Below are positions 25,854 to 35,205 of a DNA stretch of 64,000 nt, in pieces. The notes beneath the pieces are model-generated. The model was not told the origin of the DNA. It was given only the letters and a program-made list of their open reading frames with translations, and made no database searches. Source of the DNA: BP-133 sp040756995 (GTDB taxonomy: Bacteria > Actinomycetota > Acidimicrobiia > IMCC26256 > BP-133); NCBI GenBank assembly GCA_040756995.1, contig JBFLYK010000008.1, positions 100,054-164,053 of the forward strand, written 5' to 3'. Numbering within the stretch: the first letter of the stretch is position 1; the number at the start of each line of letters is the position of its first letter. The translations under genes and the position numbers were made by a program.

Positions 25854-27562
25854 CAGCCCGTCCATCCGTTCGTGATCGGGAGCCGGCGGTCCTTACCGAA
25901 GGCCTTGGGCGACACCCGGACCCCGGGCGGGGCCTGGCGGCGCTTGTACTCGCTGACGTCGACGAGCCGGGCCACCCGGCGAACGGTCGCCGGGTCGAAC
26001 CCGTCCGCCTCGAGCTCGGTTACCGATCGGTCACCTTCAACGTATCCCTCCAGGATCGGGTCCAGCACGTCGTAGGGCGGCAGCGAATCGGAGTCGACCT
26101 GGCCGGGGGCCAGCTCGGCCGACGGCGGCTTCTCCAGCACGTGCTCGGGGATGACGATCCGGTCCCGGTTGCGCCAGCGGGCCAGGCGGTAGACGAGGGT
26201 CTTCTCGACGTCCTTCAGCGGGGCGAAGCCGCCGGCCATGTCGCCGTAGAGCGTGGAGTAGCCGGTGGCCATCTCGCTCTTGTTCCCCGTGGTCAGCACC
26301 AGCCAGTTGAACTTGTTCGACAGCGTCATGAGGATCGTGCCCCGGATCCGGGCCTGGAGGTTCTCCTCGGCCAGGCCCGGCTCCGTGCCTTCGAACGGTT
26401 CCGCCAGCAGGCCGAGGAAGGCGGCGTGGACGTCTTCGATGGGGATCGTCATCGTGCGGATCCCGAGGTTGGCCGCCAGCTCCTCGGCGTCGGTGACGCT
26501 GTGGCCGCTGGAGAAGCGGGACGGCATCAGCACGCCGGTCACGTGCTCGGCGCCGAGGGCGTCGACCGCCACCGCCGCCACCACCGAGGAGTCGATGCCG
26601 CCCGACAGGCCGATGACCACGTCGGAGAAGCGGTTCTTCGTGACGTAGTCGCCGGTGCCGAGCCGCAGCGCCGACCACACCTCCTCTTCGGTCGGGAGCC
26701 GGGGTTCGATCCGGGCCGCGCGGGTCGGCTCGGTGGCCGCCGGGCGGGGTTCGGAGATGTGGACCTCGGGCAGCGCCGGCCGGCTGGCCCGGCCCCGGGG
26801 GTCGAGGAGCCGCTTGCGGAAGGTGGCGCGGACGTCGACGTCGACGACGAGGAGATCCTCTTCGAACTGGCGGGCCCGGGCCACCAGGTGGCCCGACTCG
26901 TCGTAGACGGCCGAACCGCCGTCGAAGACCAGCTCGTCCTGCCCGCCGACGAGGTTGACGTAGAGGATGGGGATGGAGTGGTCGGCGGCCCGGGTGGCCA
27001 CCATCGTCTCCCGCTCGGCCAGGCGCCCCTCGTAGTACGGCGAGGCGTTGATGTTCACCACCAGCTCGGCACCGCCGGCGGCCTGGGCGCCGATCGGGCC
27101 GGTGGGCGACCAGATGTCCTCGCAGATCGACACCGCCACCCGCACGCCATTGACCACGAACAGCGAGCCCGGATCGTCGCTCGGCGTGAAGTAGCGGGCC
27201 TCGTCGAACACGCCGTAGTTGGGCAGCAGCCATTTGCGGTACAGCCCCCGCACGGCACCACCGGCGCAGACGGCGGCGGCGTTGGACAGGTCGCGCTCCG
27301 CCAGCGGGAAGCCGATAATCGCCACCGTCTGGCCGGTGCGGGCGGCGACCTTCTCCATCGCCCGCTGGGCCTCGGCCACGAAGGCCGGCCGCAGCAGGAG
27401 GTCTTCCGGCGGGTAGCCGGTGACCGCCAGTTCGGGCAGGGCGACGAGATCGGCGCCGGCCGCCTCGGCGGCGTCGATGGCGGCCAGGATCCGTTCGACG
27501 TTGCCGGCCAGATCACCGACGGTGACGTTGATCTGTGCGGCGGCGACACGGAGGCGGGCCAT
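25853..27562 (-). CDS. nadE: Glutamine-dependent NAD+ synthetase
   Basis: A 569-residue two-domain enzyme. Residues 1-260 are a nitrilase-type glutaminase (AAQINVTVGDLAGN; catalytic Glu in VALPELAVTGYPPEDL, Lys in YRKWLLPNYG, Cys in AVSICEDIW). Residues 290-569 are the synthetase, with the P-loop SGGIDSSVVAAVAVDALG and TGNKSEMATGYSTLYGD. It amidates nicotinic acid adenine dinucleotide using glutamine. Divergent from glnE with only 58 bases between them, it links glutamine supply to NAD synthesis. Confidence 0.96.
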   Translation of the reverse strand: MARLRVAAAQINVTVGDLAGNVERILAAIDAAEAAGADLVALPELAVTGYPPEDLLLRPAFVAEAQRAMEKVAARTGQTVAIIGFPLAERDLSNAAAVCAGGAVRGLYRKWLLPNYGVFDEARYFTPSDDPGSLFVVNGVRVAVSICEDIWSPTGPIGAQAAGGAELVVNINASPYYEGRLAERETMVATRAADHSIPILYVNLVGGQDELVFDGGSAVYDESGHLVARARQFEEDLLVVDVDVRATFRKRLLDPRGRASRPALPEVHISEPRPAATEPTRAARIEPRLPTEEEVWSALRLGTGDYVTKNRFSDVVIGLSGGIDSSVVAAVAVDALGAEHVTGVLMPSRFSSGHSVTDAEELAANLGIRTMTIPIEDVHAAFLGLLAEPFEGTEPGLAEENLQARIRGTILMTLSNKFNWLVLTTGNKSEMATGYSTLYGDMAGGFAPLKDVEKTLVYRLARWRNRDRIVIPEHVLEKPPSAELAPGQVDSDSLPPYDVLDPILEGYVEGDRSVTELEADGFDPATVRRVARLVDVSEYKRRQAPPGVRVSPKAFGKDRRLPITNGWTG

Positions 27563-27620
27563 CCCGGAAGATTACGGGCTTGCCGGGGAGGCGTTCCTCC
27601 CGTGGGACACTCCCGACACG

Positions 27621-30425
27621 ATGTCGACCGCCCCGTCCGTGCTCAAGGCGCCGGAGGTGGCCGAGGTCATCGACCGGGCCGCCGAACCCGGTCAGGCGCG
27701 CCTCGTCCTCACCCGGCTGCTCGACGCCCACCCGGAACTGACCGACCGGCTGGCCGGCGACCGGCTCTTCGCCTCGGCCCTGGTGGCGCTGGCCGACGCC
27801 TCGCGGTCGCTGTCGGAGGCGGTGATCGCCGACGCGGGGTTGCTGGCGCCGCTCGACGATCCCGACAGCCTGGCGGTCGAGTGTCCCCACGACCGGTACA
27901 CCACCCGGGCCCGGCAGGCCGTGGAGGACGACGACGCCGACCCCGGACGGGGACTGCGGCGCTGGAAGCGCCAGCAGCTCCTGCGCATCGCCGTGCGGGA
28001 CCTGCTGGGCTTGGCCGACCTGCCGGTCGTCGGCCGGGAGCTGGCCTCGCTGGCCGAGGGCTGCCTCGGCGCGGCGCTCGGCCTCGCCCGGGGCGGAACC
28101 AGCGCCGACGTCCGCATCGCCGTGATCGGCATGGGCAAGCTCGGCGGGCGGGAGCTGAACTATTCGAGCGACGTCGACGTCCTCTTCGTCCACGAGGGCG
28201 ACAGTGCCGCCGCCGAGCGCGTCGCCCGGGCTCTGCTGACCGTGATGGCCCGGCCGACCCCCCACGGCATCGTGTTCCGGACCGACGCCGACCTCCGGCC
28301 CGAGGGCCGGGCCGGTCCCCTGTCCCGCAGCCTCGACGCCTACCGGGCCTACTGGGAGAAGTGGGCCTCGACGTGGGAGTTCCAGGCCCTCATCAAGGCC
28401 CGGCCGGTGGCGGGCGACGCCGCCCTCGGCCAGGCGTTCTCCGACGCCGCCCAACCCCACGTCTGGCCGGAGCGGCTCGACCCCGACGCCATCCGGGAGG
28501 TCCGGGTCATGAAGGCCCGGGCCGAGGAAGAGGTGTCGAAGCGGGGCCTCTCCGACCGGGAGATCAAGCGGGGCCGGGGCGGCCTGCGCGACATCGAGTT
28601 CGCGGTGCAGCTCCTCCAGCTCGTCCACGGCCGCCACGACCCGGGGATCCGCTCGCCCAACACGCTGGAGGCACTCGACCAGCTCGGCCAGGCCGGCTAC
28701 GTCGACACCACCCAGGTCCGCACCCTCGACGCCGCCTACCGTTTCCTGCGCACCGTCGAGCACCGGCTCCAGCTCGTCGACGAGGCGCAGGTCCACGCCC
28801 TGCCGTCCGACACCGCCGGCCGGACGCGGCTGGCCCGCGTCCTCGGCTACCGGGACGCCGGCTCGGCCACGGCCCTCGAGCAGTTCGAGGCCGCCCACCG
28901 GCGCCAGCAGGCCCAGGTGCGGTCCATCCACGAGAAGCTCTTCTTCCGCCCGCTGCTGGAGGCCATCGCCGGCACCGGCCCGCTGTCCCAGGAGGCGGCC
29001 GAAGAGCGCCTCACCGCCTTCGGGTTCCGCGACGTGGCCCAGACGAGGGCGGCGCTGGCCGAACTGACGACCGGTCTCTCCCGCCGGTCGCAGCTGATGG
29101 GCCAGCTCTTCCCGCTTCTCCTGGAATGGCTGTCGGAGACGCCCGACCCCGACATGGGTCTGCTCCAGCTCCGCCGGCTGGCCGAGGGCCGGGCCCGGTC
29201 GGGCGCGTTGGCCGTCGCCTTCCGGGAGGCGCCGGGCGCCGCCGAGCGGGTCTGCCGGCTGCTCGGGTCGAGCCGGCTCGTGGGCGACGCCCTCCGCCGC
29301 CATCCGGAGTTCGTCCCCTCCTTGGCCGACGACGAGTTCCTGGTCCGGTCGAAGGACCGCGACGAGCTGGTGGAGGAGGCGCTGGGAACGCTGGCCTGGC
29401 GGACGGGGGTCGAGGAGCGGCGGGAGGGCCTGCGCCGCTTCAAGCGGCGGGAGCTGCTCCGGATCGCCTGCCGCGATCTCCTGGGCTCCGCCTCGGTCGA
29501 GGATGTCGGCGGGGATCTGGCCAGCCTGGCCGACGCCGCGGTCGAGGCGACCCTGCGGGAGCTGGCGCCGTCGGTGCCGTTCGCCGTGATCGGCATGGGC
29601 CGGCTCGGGAGCCGGGAGCTGTCCTACGCCTCCGACATCGACGTCCTCTTCGTCTACGACGGGTCGGGGGCGGCGGACTTCGACGTGGCGGAGCGAACGG
29701 CCACCCGGATCATCTCCGGGATCGGCGCCACCACCGCCGAGGGCCAGACGTTCCGCATCGACGCCAACCTACGCCCGGAGGGGAAGCAGGGGCCGCTGGC
29801 CCGCTCCCTCGAGGGCTACCGCACCTACTACGACAACTGGGCCCTCACCTGGGAGTTCCAGTCGCTCCTGAAGGCCCGCCCGGTGGCCGGCGACATGGCC
29901 CTGGCGGAGCGGTTCTGCGCCATGGTCGAGCCCTACGTCTACCGGGATCCGTTCCCCCTGGAGTCGATCCGGGAGGTCCGCCGCATGAAGGCCCGCATCG
30001 AGCGGGAACGGATCCCGCCCGGCGAGGACCCGCAGTTCCACCTGAAGCTCGGCCGCGGTTCGCTGTCCGACGTGGAGTGGACGGTGCAGCTCCTCCAGCT
30101 CATGCACGGCGCCACCGACCCGCAGCTGCGGGCGACGTCGACGGTGGACGGGCTGAGCCGGCTGGCCGAGCGCGGTCACCTCGCCCGAAGCGACGTCGAG
30201 GCGCTGGAGCAGGCCTACCGGTTCTGTGAACGGGCCCGGAACCTGCGCTACCTCCTGACCGGCGCACCGGGCGACTCACTGCCGACCGACGGCGCCGAAG
30301 CGGCCCGGCTCGCCCGGTTGATGGGCTACACCCACCAGCCGGTCACCTCGTTGCGGGACGACTATCGGCGTCTGACCCGGCAGGCCCGCCGGGTGATGGA
30401 GCGCGTCTTCTACGGCCAGTCCTGA
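27621..30425 (+). CDS. glnE: Bifunctional glutamine synthetase adenylyltransferase/deadenylase
   Basis: A 934-residue protein from ATG 27621. Two nucleotidyltransferase domains are complete: GMGKLGGRELNYSSDVDVLF near residue 168 (deadenylase half) and GMGRLGSRELSYASDIDVLF near 655 (adenylylase half). Each is followed by an acidic active-site segment (FRTDADLRPEGRAGPL, FRIDANLRPEGKQGPL) and a GlnD-UR-like helical domain. It modifies the Tyr of GSI; the GlnA in this window has the matching DKDLYDLPPEE site. GSII and GlnA2 do not. Confidence 0.97.
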   Translation: MSTAPSVLKAPEVAEVIDRAAEPGQARLVLTRLLDAHPELTDRLAGDRLFASALVALADASRSLSEAVIADAGLLAPLDDPDSLAVECPHDRYTTRARQAVEDDDADPGRGLRRWKRQQLLRIAVRDLLGLADLPVVGRELASLAEGCLGAALGLARGGTSADVRIAVIGMGKLGGRELNYSSDVDVLFVHEGDSAAAERVARALLTVMARPTPHGIVFRTDADLRPEGRAGPLSRSLDAYRAYWEKWASTWEFQALIKARPVAGDAALGQAFSDAAQPHVWPERLDPDAIREVRVMKARAEEEVSKRGLSDREIKRGRGGLRDIEFAVQLLQLVHGRHDPGIRSPNTLEALDQLGQAGYVDTTQVRTLDAAYRFLRTVEHRLQLVDEAQVHALPSDTAGRTRLARVLGYRDAGSATALEQFEAAHRRQQAQVRSIHEKLFFRPLLEAIAGTGPLSQEAAEERLTAFGFRDVAQTRAALAELTTGLSRRSQLMGQLFPLLLEWLSETPDPDMGLLQLRRLAEGRARSGALAVAFREAPGAAERVCRLLGSSRLVGDALRRHPEFVPSLADDEFLVRSKDRDELVEEALGTLAWRTGVEERREGLRRFKRRELLRIACRDLLGSASVEDVGGDLASLADAAVEATLRELAPSVPFAVIGMGRLGSRELSYASDIDVLFVYDGSGAADFDVAERTATRIISGIGATTAEGQTFRIDANLRPEGKQGPLARSLEGYRTYYDNWALTWEFQSLLKARPVAGDMALAERFCAMVEPYVYRDPFPLESIREVRRMKARIERERIPPGEDPQFHLKLGRGSLSDVEWTVQLLQLMHGATDPQLRATSTVDGLSRLAERGHLARSDVEALEQAYRFCERARNLRYLLTGAPGDSLPTDGAEAARLARLMGYTHQPVTSLRDDYRRLTRQARRVMERVFYGQS

Positions 30426-30443
30426 GCCCGGGATCGCCGGTGG

Positions 30444-32924
30444 CTACCGCCGGGCCAGGCCCACGATCGGCTTGTTGAGCGGCACACCGCCGGCCGAACC
30501 GAGGAACTGGGCATCGCCGAAGGCGAACACGCCGCCGTCGGAGGCCACCAGCCAGTAGCCCTTGCCCATCGGCGTCGTGGTGATGCCGACGATCGGCGCG
30601 CCGCGCTCCTCCCCGCCGGCCGCGCCGTAGAAGACGGCGTCGCCGTAGGCGAAGATCCCGCCGTCCGACCCGACGAGGTAGTAGCCCTTCCCCGTCTTCG
30701 TGGCGGCCATGGCCACGATCGGCTTGCTCAGCACGAGATCGCCCGTCCCGCCGTGGAACCGGGCATCGCCGAAGGCGAAGATGCCGCCGTCCGACGCCAC
30801 CAGCCAGTAGCCCCGTCCGCTGGGGGTGGGCACGAGGCTGACGATCGGCTTCGACAGCGTGAGCCGGCTGGTGGCGCCGTAGAAGCGGGCGTCGCCGTAG
30901 CCGAAGACGCCGCCGTCGGAGGCCACCAGCCAGTAGCCCTTGCCCGACGGGGTCGAGGCCATGGCGACGATGGGCTTCGACAGGTTGAGGGATCCGGCCG
31001 AACCGAGGAACGGCGCGTCGCCGTAGGCGAAGATCCCGCCGTCGGAGGCCACGAGCCAGTAACCGAGCCCTGACGGGGTCGAGGCCATGGCGACGATGGG
31101 CTTGTTAAGCGTGGCGGGGTCGGGCGAGCCGGCGTACTTGGCGTCGCCGTAGGCGAAGATGCCGCCGTCGGACGCGACCATCCAGTAGCCCTGGCCGACC
31201 ACCCGGAAGCAGCCCGAACAGGTGACCGTGCCGCCGTCGCTGCGGTTGGTGATGGTGAGGTCGCGGGGGCCGGCCGGCGCGTCGGGCGCCACGTCGAGGC
31301 TGGCCTCGATCCGCTTGTCGGACACGACCGCGGTCGGTCCGAGGGTGACGCCCGTCCCCGAGATGGTCATCACCGCCGAGGAGTGGAAGCCCGTGCCCTC
31401 GACCACGAGCACATCATCGCTGACGTTCTGGCGCCGCTCGGGCGGAGTGACCAGGGTGATCGCCGGCTGGGACTGCACGGCGAAGCGCACGACGTCGACG
31501 GCGTCGGTCGGCGGGGACGGTGGGCCGTCGTCGCCCGTGGCGTCGAGGCGGCCTTCGACCGTCTGGCCGCTCGCCTGCCAGGGAGCCGGCTTCCCGGTGC
31601 AGGTCGGGCTGCTGATGTCGGGCTGGTCGCCCTGGCCGATCATCCTGGTCGGCGTCTTGGCGTCGAGCCAGACGCAGGCCATGTTCTTGCCGAGGTCGCT
31701 CTGGGTCTCGGTGACGATCGTGCAGGCGTCGGTGTTGTCGGTGGTGCAGCTCAGATCGGGCTGCGAGACGTCACCGGCGTTGTCTCCGGCCAGCGCTGAC
31801 CCCTCGAAGAGCTCGGCGTCGACCTTGGTCGTCCCCACGAACGGCTTGCCGAACTGGTCGTAGACGGTGGCCCGCAGGCTGAAACGGCTGGCGCCCTGGG
31901 CCAGGAGGTCGTCGGGTTGGACGTCGAGACCTTCCGGCCGGGCCGGGCCGTAGTCGAGGTACACCACGTCGGTGAGCTCGCTGCCCACCGTCTGCTCGAC
32001 GTTGACGTCGTCGCAGGCGTTGCCGTCGGTGTGGCCGCCGGCGGGGTCGTAGGTCTGGTCCTGCCCCTTGGTGGCGTCGCCGGCCTTGGCCGGTTCGGCC
32101 CAGAAGCAGATGACCGCCTGCGTGCCCGGGGTGTCGATGGTGACCACATCGGAGCAGGCTCCGTCGTCGCCGGTCTGACACAGCGGATCGGCCGGCCCCT
32201 TGGCCGCCGCGCTGCGCATCTGCGGCAGGACCTTGCTCTCGATCCAATAGCCGGGGATCGGCTCACCGGCGCCGCTGGTGAGCACACAGCGGTAGGTCTC
32301 GGTGTTCTCGTTCTTGGCCGAGTCGTTGTACTCGACGTCGGTGCCGTCCGACGCGTTCGAGTCCTCGCAGTCGAGCTTGGCGTCCTGGTACGTGGTCCAG
32401 GCCACCGAGACCACGTCGGTGGAGTCGGGCTCCGCCTGGCCGCCGGGAGTCTCCGTGCCGTTCTCGCACTCCGGAGGATCGTCACCGCCGAGCAGCCCGG
32501 ACTGGCAGTCCTCGGCGGCGGTGGCCACCGGCAGGACACCCTTCTTCTTGGCCAGGCGGCCCTCAGTGGTGTCGGGCTGCGTGGCGTCGATCCAGGCCCG
32601 GACGTCGTTCACGGTCGGCTCGCCGCGCTTCAGCTGCACGTCGCAGGTCTTCGAGCCCTTCGGGATGTCACAGGTGCCGTCGGGTTGGGCTTGTTCGCCG
32701 GCCGGAAGGATCAGGAAGTTGATCCGCACCGGCTCGTCGTTGGGGTTGTTCTCGGAGATGGTCGCCGTCAACGTGGCGGCGCCGGTGTCGGTGGCGGTGA
32801 TCTCCCTCGTGACCTGCAGCGTCAACGGCGCGGCGTGCGCCGGAACGCTGGGGAGCAGGAGAGCCGCGGCCACCGCCACGGCGACGGGCAGGACGGCGAG
32901 CTTCGGGGGGCGCGCAGAAGCCAT
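30444..32924 (-). CDS. Large exported protein with IPT/TIG-like domain and six 42-residue repeats
   Basis: About 826 residues from ATG 32924, where a signal peptide begins (MASARPPKLAVLPVAVAVAA). The mature N-terminal half contains Ig-like regions with many cysteines (CDIPKGSKTCDVQ, CTTDNTDACTIV). An IPT/TIG-like domain (VLVVEGTGFHSSAVMTISG) precedes a C-terminal array of six repeats of the type GYWLVASDGGIFAYGDA..F.G..G. No LPxTG or membrane anchor is visible after the last repeat, so the protein is probably secreted or bound through its repeats. Such repeats are common in actinobacterial exported proteins; they probably form a beta-propeller. Confidence 0.85.
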   Translation of the reverse strand: MASARPPKLAVLPVAVAVAAALLLPSVPAHAAPLTLQVTREITATDTGAATLTATISENNPNDEPVRINFLILPAGEQAQPDGTCDIPKGSKTCDVQLKRGEPTVNDVRAWIDATQPDTTEGRLAKKKGVLPVATAAEDCQSGLLGGDDPPECENGTETPGGQAEPDSTDVVSVAWTTYQDAKLDCEDSNASDGTDVEYNDSAKNENTETYRCVLTSGAGEPIPGYWIESKVLPQMRSAAAKGPADPLCQTGDDGACSDVVTIDTPGTQAVICFWAEPAKAGDATKGQDQTYDPAGGHTDGNACDDVNVEQTVGSELTDVVYLDYGPARPEGLDVQPDDLLAQGASRFSLRATVYDQFGKPFVGTTKVDAELFEGSALAGDNAGDVSQPDLSCTTDNTDACTIVTETQSDLGKNMACVWLDAKTPTRMIGQGDQPDISSPTCTGKPAPWQASGQTVEGRLDATGDDGPPSPPTDAVDVVRFAVQSQPAITLVTPPERRQNVSDDVLVVEGTGFHSSAVMTISGTGVTLGPTAVVSDKRIEASLDVAPDAPAGPRDLTITNRSDGGTVTCSGCFRVVGQGYWMVASDGGIFAYGDAKYAGSPDPATLNKPIVAMASTPSGLGYWLVASDGGIFAYGDAPFLGSAGSLNLSKPIVAMASTPSGKGYWLVASDGGVFGYGDARFYGATSRLTLSKPIVSLVPTPSGRGYWLVASDGGIFAFGDARFHGGTGDLVLSKPIVAMAATKTGKGYYLVGSDGGIFAYGDAVFYGAAGGEERGAPIVGITTTPMGKGYWLVASDGGVFAFGDAQFLGSAGGVPLNKPIVGLARR
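30447..31200 (-). repeat. Six tandem 126-bp coding repeats
   Basis: The segment CCGCCGTCGGA or its one-base variant recurs at 30532, 30658, 30784, 30910, 31036 and 31162, exactly 126 bases apart. Each unit encodes 42 residues. Six units match one six-bladed propeller, and copy number could vary by recombination. Confidence 0.93.
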
Positions 32925-33051
32925 ATTCCCGACATTCTCCTCCCGATGACCGCCGGTCGGGGGGCAAGCACCCCGACAAACCGGGCAACTTGCCTCCGCT
33001 ACAGTGATTGCTCGTCGACGGGGGGTGGGTCCCGCGTTGGAGGAGAGTCGC

Positions 33052-33348
33052 ATGATCACCAAGACACCGGCCAAGAAGGGCAACACCACCAAGGTGACCT
33101 TCGAGCTTCCGGCGGAGTACGCCGGCGAGCGGGTCAGCCTGTGCGGCGAGTTCAACTCCTGGTCGCCGGAGGCCACGCCGATGACGAAGCGGAAGGACGG
33201 CCGCTTCAGTACGACCATCACGCTTCCGCAGGGTCAGTCGTACCGCTACCGCTACCTGGTCGACGGTGAGCGCTGGGTCGACGACCCCGCCGCCGACGAG
33301 TACATCGACAACGGCTACGGCAGCAAGGACTCCGTCGTCGTTCTCTAA
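33052..33348 (+). CDS. Small CBM48/isoamylase N-terminal (glycogen-binding) domain protein
   Basis: A 98-residue single-domain protein from ATG 33052 with GGAGGAG upstream. The core VTFELPAEYAGERVSLCGEFNSWS, followed by GRFSTTITLPQGQSYRYR and DGERWVDDPAADEY, is the early-set domain that binds alpha-glucans. Standalone versions are common in Actinobacteria and of uncertain function. It is divergent from the repeat protein. Confidence 0.88.
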   Translation: MITKTPAKKGNTTKVTFELPAEYAGERVSLCGEFNSWSPEATPMTKRKDGRFSTTITLPQGQSYRYRYLVDGERWVDDPAADEYIDNGYGSKDSVVVL

Positions 33349-33360
33349 CTTCGACAAATC

Positions 33361-33430
33361 GTCCGATATCGCCCCAAATCGGACAGCAAAGTGATGTAGA
33401 TAGTCCGAGAATCTGTCCGATACTGGACAC
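33361..33430 (+). promoter_or_regulatory. Operator-like repeats and leaderless promoter candidate for the ABC exporter
   Basis: GTCCGAT at 33361-33367 and its inverse ATCGGAC at 33378-33384 form an inverted repeat with 10-base spacing. GTCCGA recurs at 33403 and 33415. GATACT at 33419-33424 ends 6 bases before the ATG at 33431, and no Shine-Dalgarno is present, which fits a leaderless message with the +1 at the start codon. A TetR-type repressor is a likely ligand, but no such gene is adjacent. Confidence 0.5.
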
Positions 33431-34399
33431 ATGGACTCATCTGCAGCGATCGTCGCCTCCGGCCTCGTCAAGCGGTTCGGGGACGTGCCCGCGCTCGACG
33501 GCATCGACTTCGTCGTGCCGGCCGGCACCGTGTTCGGTCTCCTGGGTCCCAACGGCGCGGGCAAGACGACGACCGTCCGCATCCTGACCACCATCCTCCG
33601 GCCCGACGCCGGCCAGGCCAAGGTCCTCGGCCACGACGTGACCACCGGGGCCGAGGCCGTGCGGGCCTCGATCGGGCTCGCCGGCCAGTACGCCGCCGTC
33701 GACGAGAATCTCACCGGGGCCGAGAACCTGCGGCTGGTCGGCAAGCTCACACACCTGCCGCGCTCGCTGATTAAAGAGCGCTCCGCCGAGCTGCTCGAGC
33801 GGTTCGACCTCACCAGCGCCGCTCACCGCCCGGTCAGGACGTACTCCGGCGGCATGCGCCGCCGCCTCGACCTCGCCGCCTCGCTCGTGCACCGCCCGGC
33901 CGTCCTGTTCCTCGACGAACCGACCACCGGGCTCGACCCCCGCAGCCGGAACGAAATGTGGGCGGTCCTCGAGGATCTCGTCGCCGACGGCACCACCGTG
34001 CTGCTGACCACGCAGTACCTCGAGGAGGCCGACCGCCTGGCCGACTACCTGGCGGTCGTCGACCACGGCCGCATCATCGCCATGGGCACGCCGGCCGGGC
34101 TCAAAGCCGGGCTCGGCTCGACCGTGATCGAGATCGGCATGCCGGGTGAGGGCTCGGCGCTCATGGCCCTCCAGGCGCTCGCCCCGCTGGGTGTGCAGGC
34201 ACCCGTCCTCGACGGCACCACGGTGAAGCTCACGGTGGCCGAGGGGGGCAGCAGCCTCCTCGAAGCCCTGCGCGTTCTCGACGCCGAGGGCATCACCCCG
34301 ACCGGCGTGACGCTGCGAGAGCCGAGCCTCGACGACGTCTTCCTGTCCCTGACCGGCCACGCCGCCGCCGCCCCGACGATGGAAGCGAGCGTGGCATGA
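33431..34399 (+). CDS. DrrA-like ABC transporter ATPase
   Basis: A 322-residue ATPase. Walker A is LGPNGAGKTTTV near residue 37, the signature is TYSGGMRRRLDLA and Walker B is VLFLDEPTTGLD, with the D-loop and H-loop region VLLTTQYLEEAD. The C-terminal domain of about 90 residues is typical of the daunorubicin-resistance group. It is followed by an overlapping ABC-2 permease gene, giving a two-component exporter of lipid or drug-like molecules. The ATG is at 33431 without a clear ribosome site. Confidence 0.95.
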   Translation: MDSSAAIVASGLVKRFGDVPALDGIDFVVPAGTVFGLLGPNGAGKTTTVRILTTILRPDAGQAKVLGHDVTTGAEAVRASIGLAGQYAAVDENLTGAENLRLVGKLTHLPRSLIKERSAELLERFDLTSAAHRPVRTYSGGMRRRLDLAASLVHRPAVLFLDEPTTGLDPRSRNEMWAVLEDLVADGTTVLLTTQYLEEADRLADYLAVVDHGRIIAMGTPAGLKAGLGSTVIEIGMPGEGSALMALQALAPLGVQAPVLDGTTVKLTVAEGGSSLLEALRVLDAEGITPTGVTLREPSLDDVFLSLTGHAAAAPTMEASVA

Positions 34400-35172
34400 G
34401 CACCATGACGCTGCGGAGCCGCCTGTACTGGGGGGCGTCGGACATCTGGGCCGTGGCGCAGCGCAACCTGATCGCCTCCACGCGCATCCCGGAGGCGATC
34501 GTCTTCTCCTCGGTCCAGCCGATCCTGTTCGTGCTGCTGTTCGTCTACGTCTTCGGGGGCGCGGTGACGACGCCGGGCTTCCGCTACGTCGACTTCATCA
34601 TGCCCGGCATCTTCGTGCAGACGGTGTGCTTCGGGGCGGTGACCACCGGCGTCGGCCTGGCCGAGGACCTCAACAAAGGGCTGATCGAACGGTTCCGGTC
34701 CCTCCCCATGGCCCGCTCGGCGGTGCTGGCCGGGCGCACCACCGCCGACCTGTGCCGGAACCTCTTCGTCGTCCTGCTCATGACCGTGGTGGGAGTCGCC
34801 GTCGGCTTCCGGTCCAGCACCGGCTTCTTCTCGTTCATGGCCGGCGTCTTCCTGCTGCTGGCCTTCGCCTACACCCTGTCGTGGGGCTTCGCCGTGATCG
34901 GCCTGGTGGCCCGCAACGCCGAGACCGCCCAGGCCATGGCCTTCCCGCTGCTCTTCCCGCTCACGTTCGCCTCTTCGGCGTTCGTGCCCGTGGCGTCCAT
35001 GCCCGGTTGGCTGCAGGCGTTCGCCCGCCATCAGCCGGTCACCGTGGTCGTCGACGCCTGCCGGCACCTGATGGTCGGCGGCACCGGATCGCCGCTCAAG
35101 GCGTTCGCCTGGATCATCGCTCTGCTGGTCGTGCTCGTCCCGCTCGCTGTCCGCAGGTACCGCCGGGCCTGA
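34396..35172 (+). CDS. DrrB-like ABC-2 type permease
   Basis: A 258-residue permease with six hydrophobic segments, starting at ATG 34396 and overlapping the ATPase stop (ATGA). Features are VFSSVQPILFVLLFVYVFGG at the first helix pair, GLIERFRSLPMARSAVLAGR in the cytoplasmic coupling loop, and FASSAFVPVASMPGWLQAFA near the C-terminus. It exports the unknown substrate with the preceding ATPase. Confidence 0.93.
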   Translation: MSTMTLRSRLYWGASDIWAVAQRNLIASTRIPEAIVFSSVQPILFVLLFVYVFGGAVTTPGFRYVDFIMPGIFVQTVCFGAVTTGVGLAEDLNKGLIERFRSLPMARSAVLAGRTTADLCRNLFVVLLMTVVGVAVGFRSSTGFFSFMAGVFLLLAFAYTLSWGFAVIGLVARNAETAQAMAFPLLFPLTFASSAFVPVASMPGWLQAFARHQPVTVVVDACRHLMVGGTGSPLKAFAWIIALLVVLVPLAVRRYRRA

Positions 35173-35205
35173 GCGCCCCGACCGAGGCACTAGCTTCCTG
35201 GCCCC

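Noticed and set aside
26141..30229. Very long plus-strand frame across nadE and glnE
   Set aside because: Composition is a frame shadow of two clear genes; it crosses the divergent start region.
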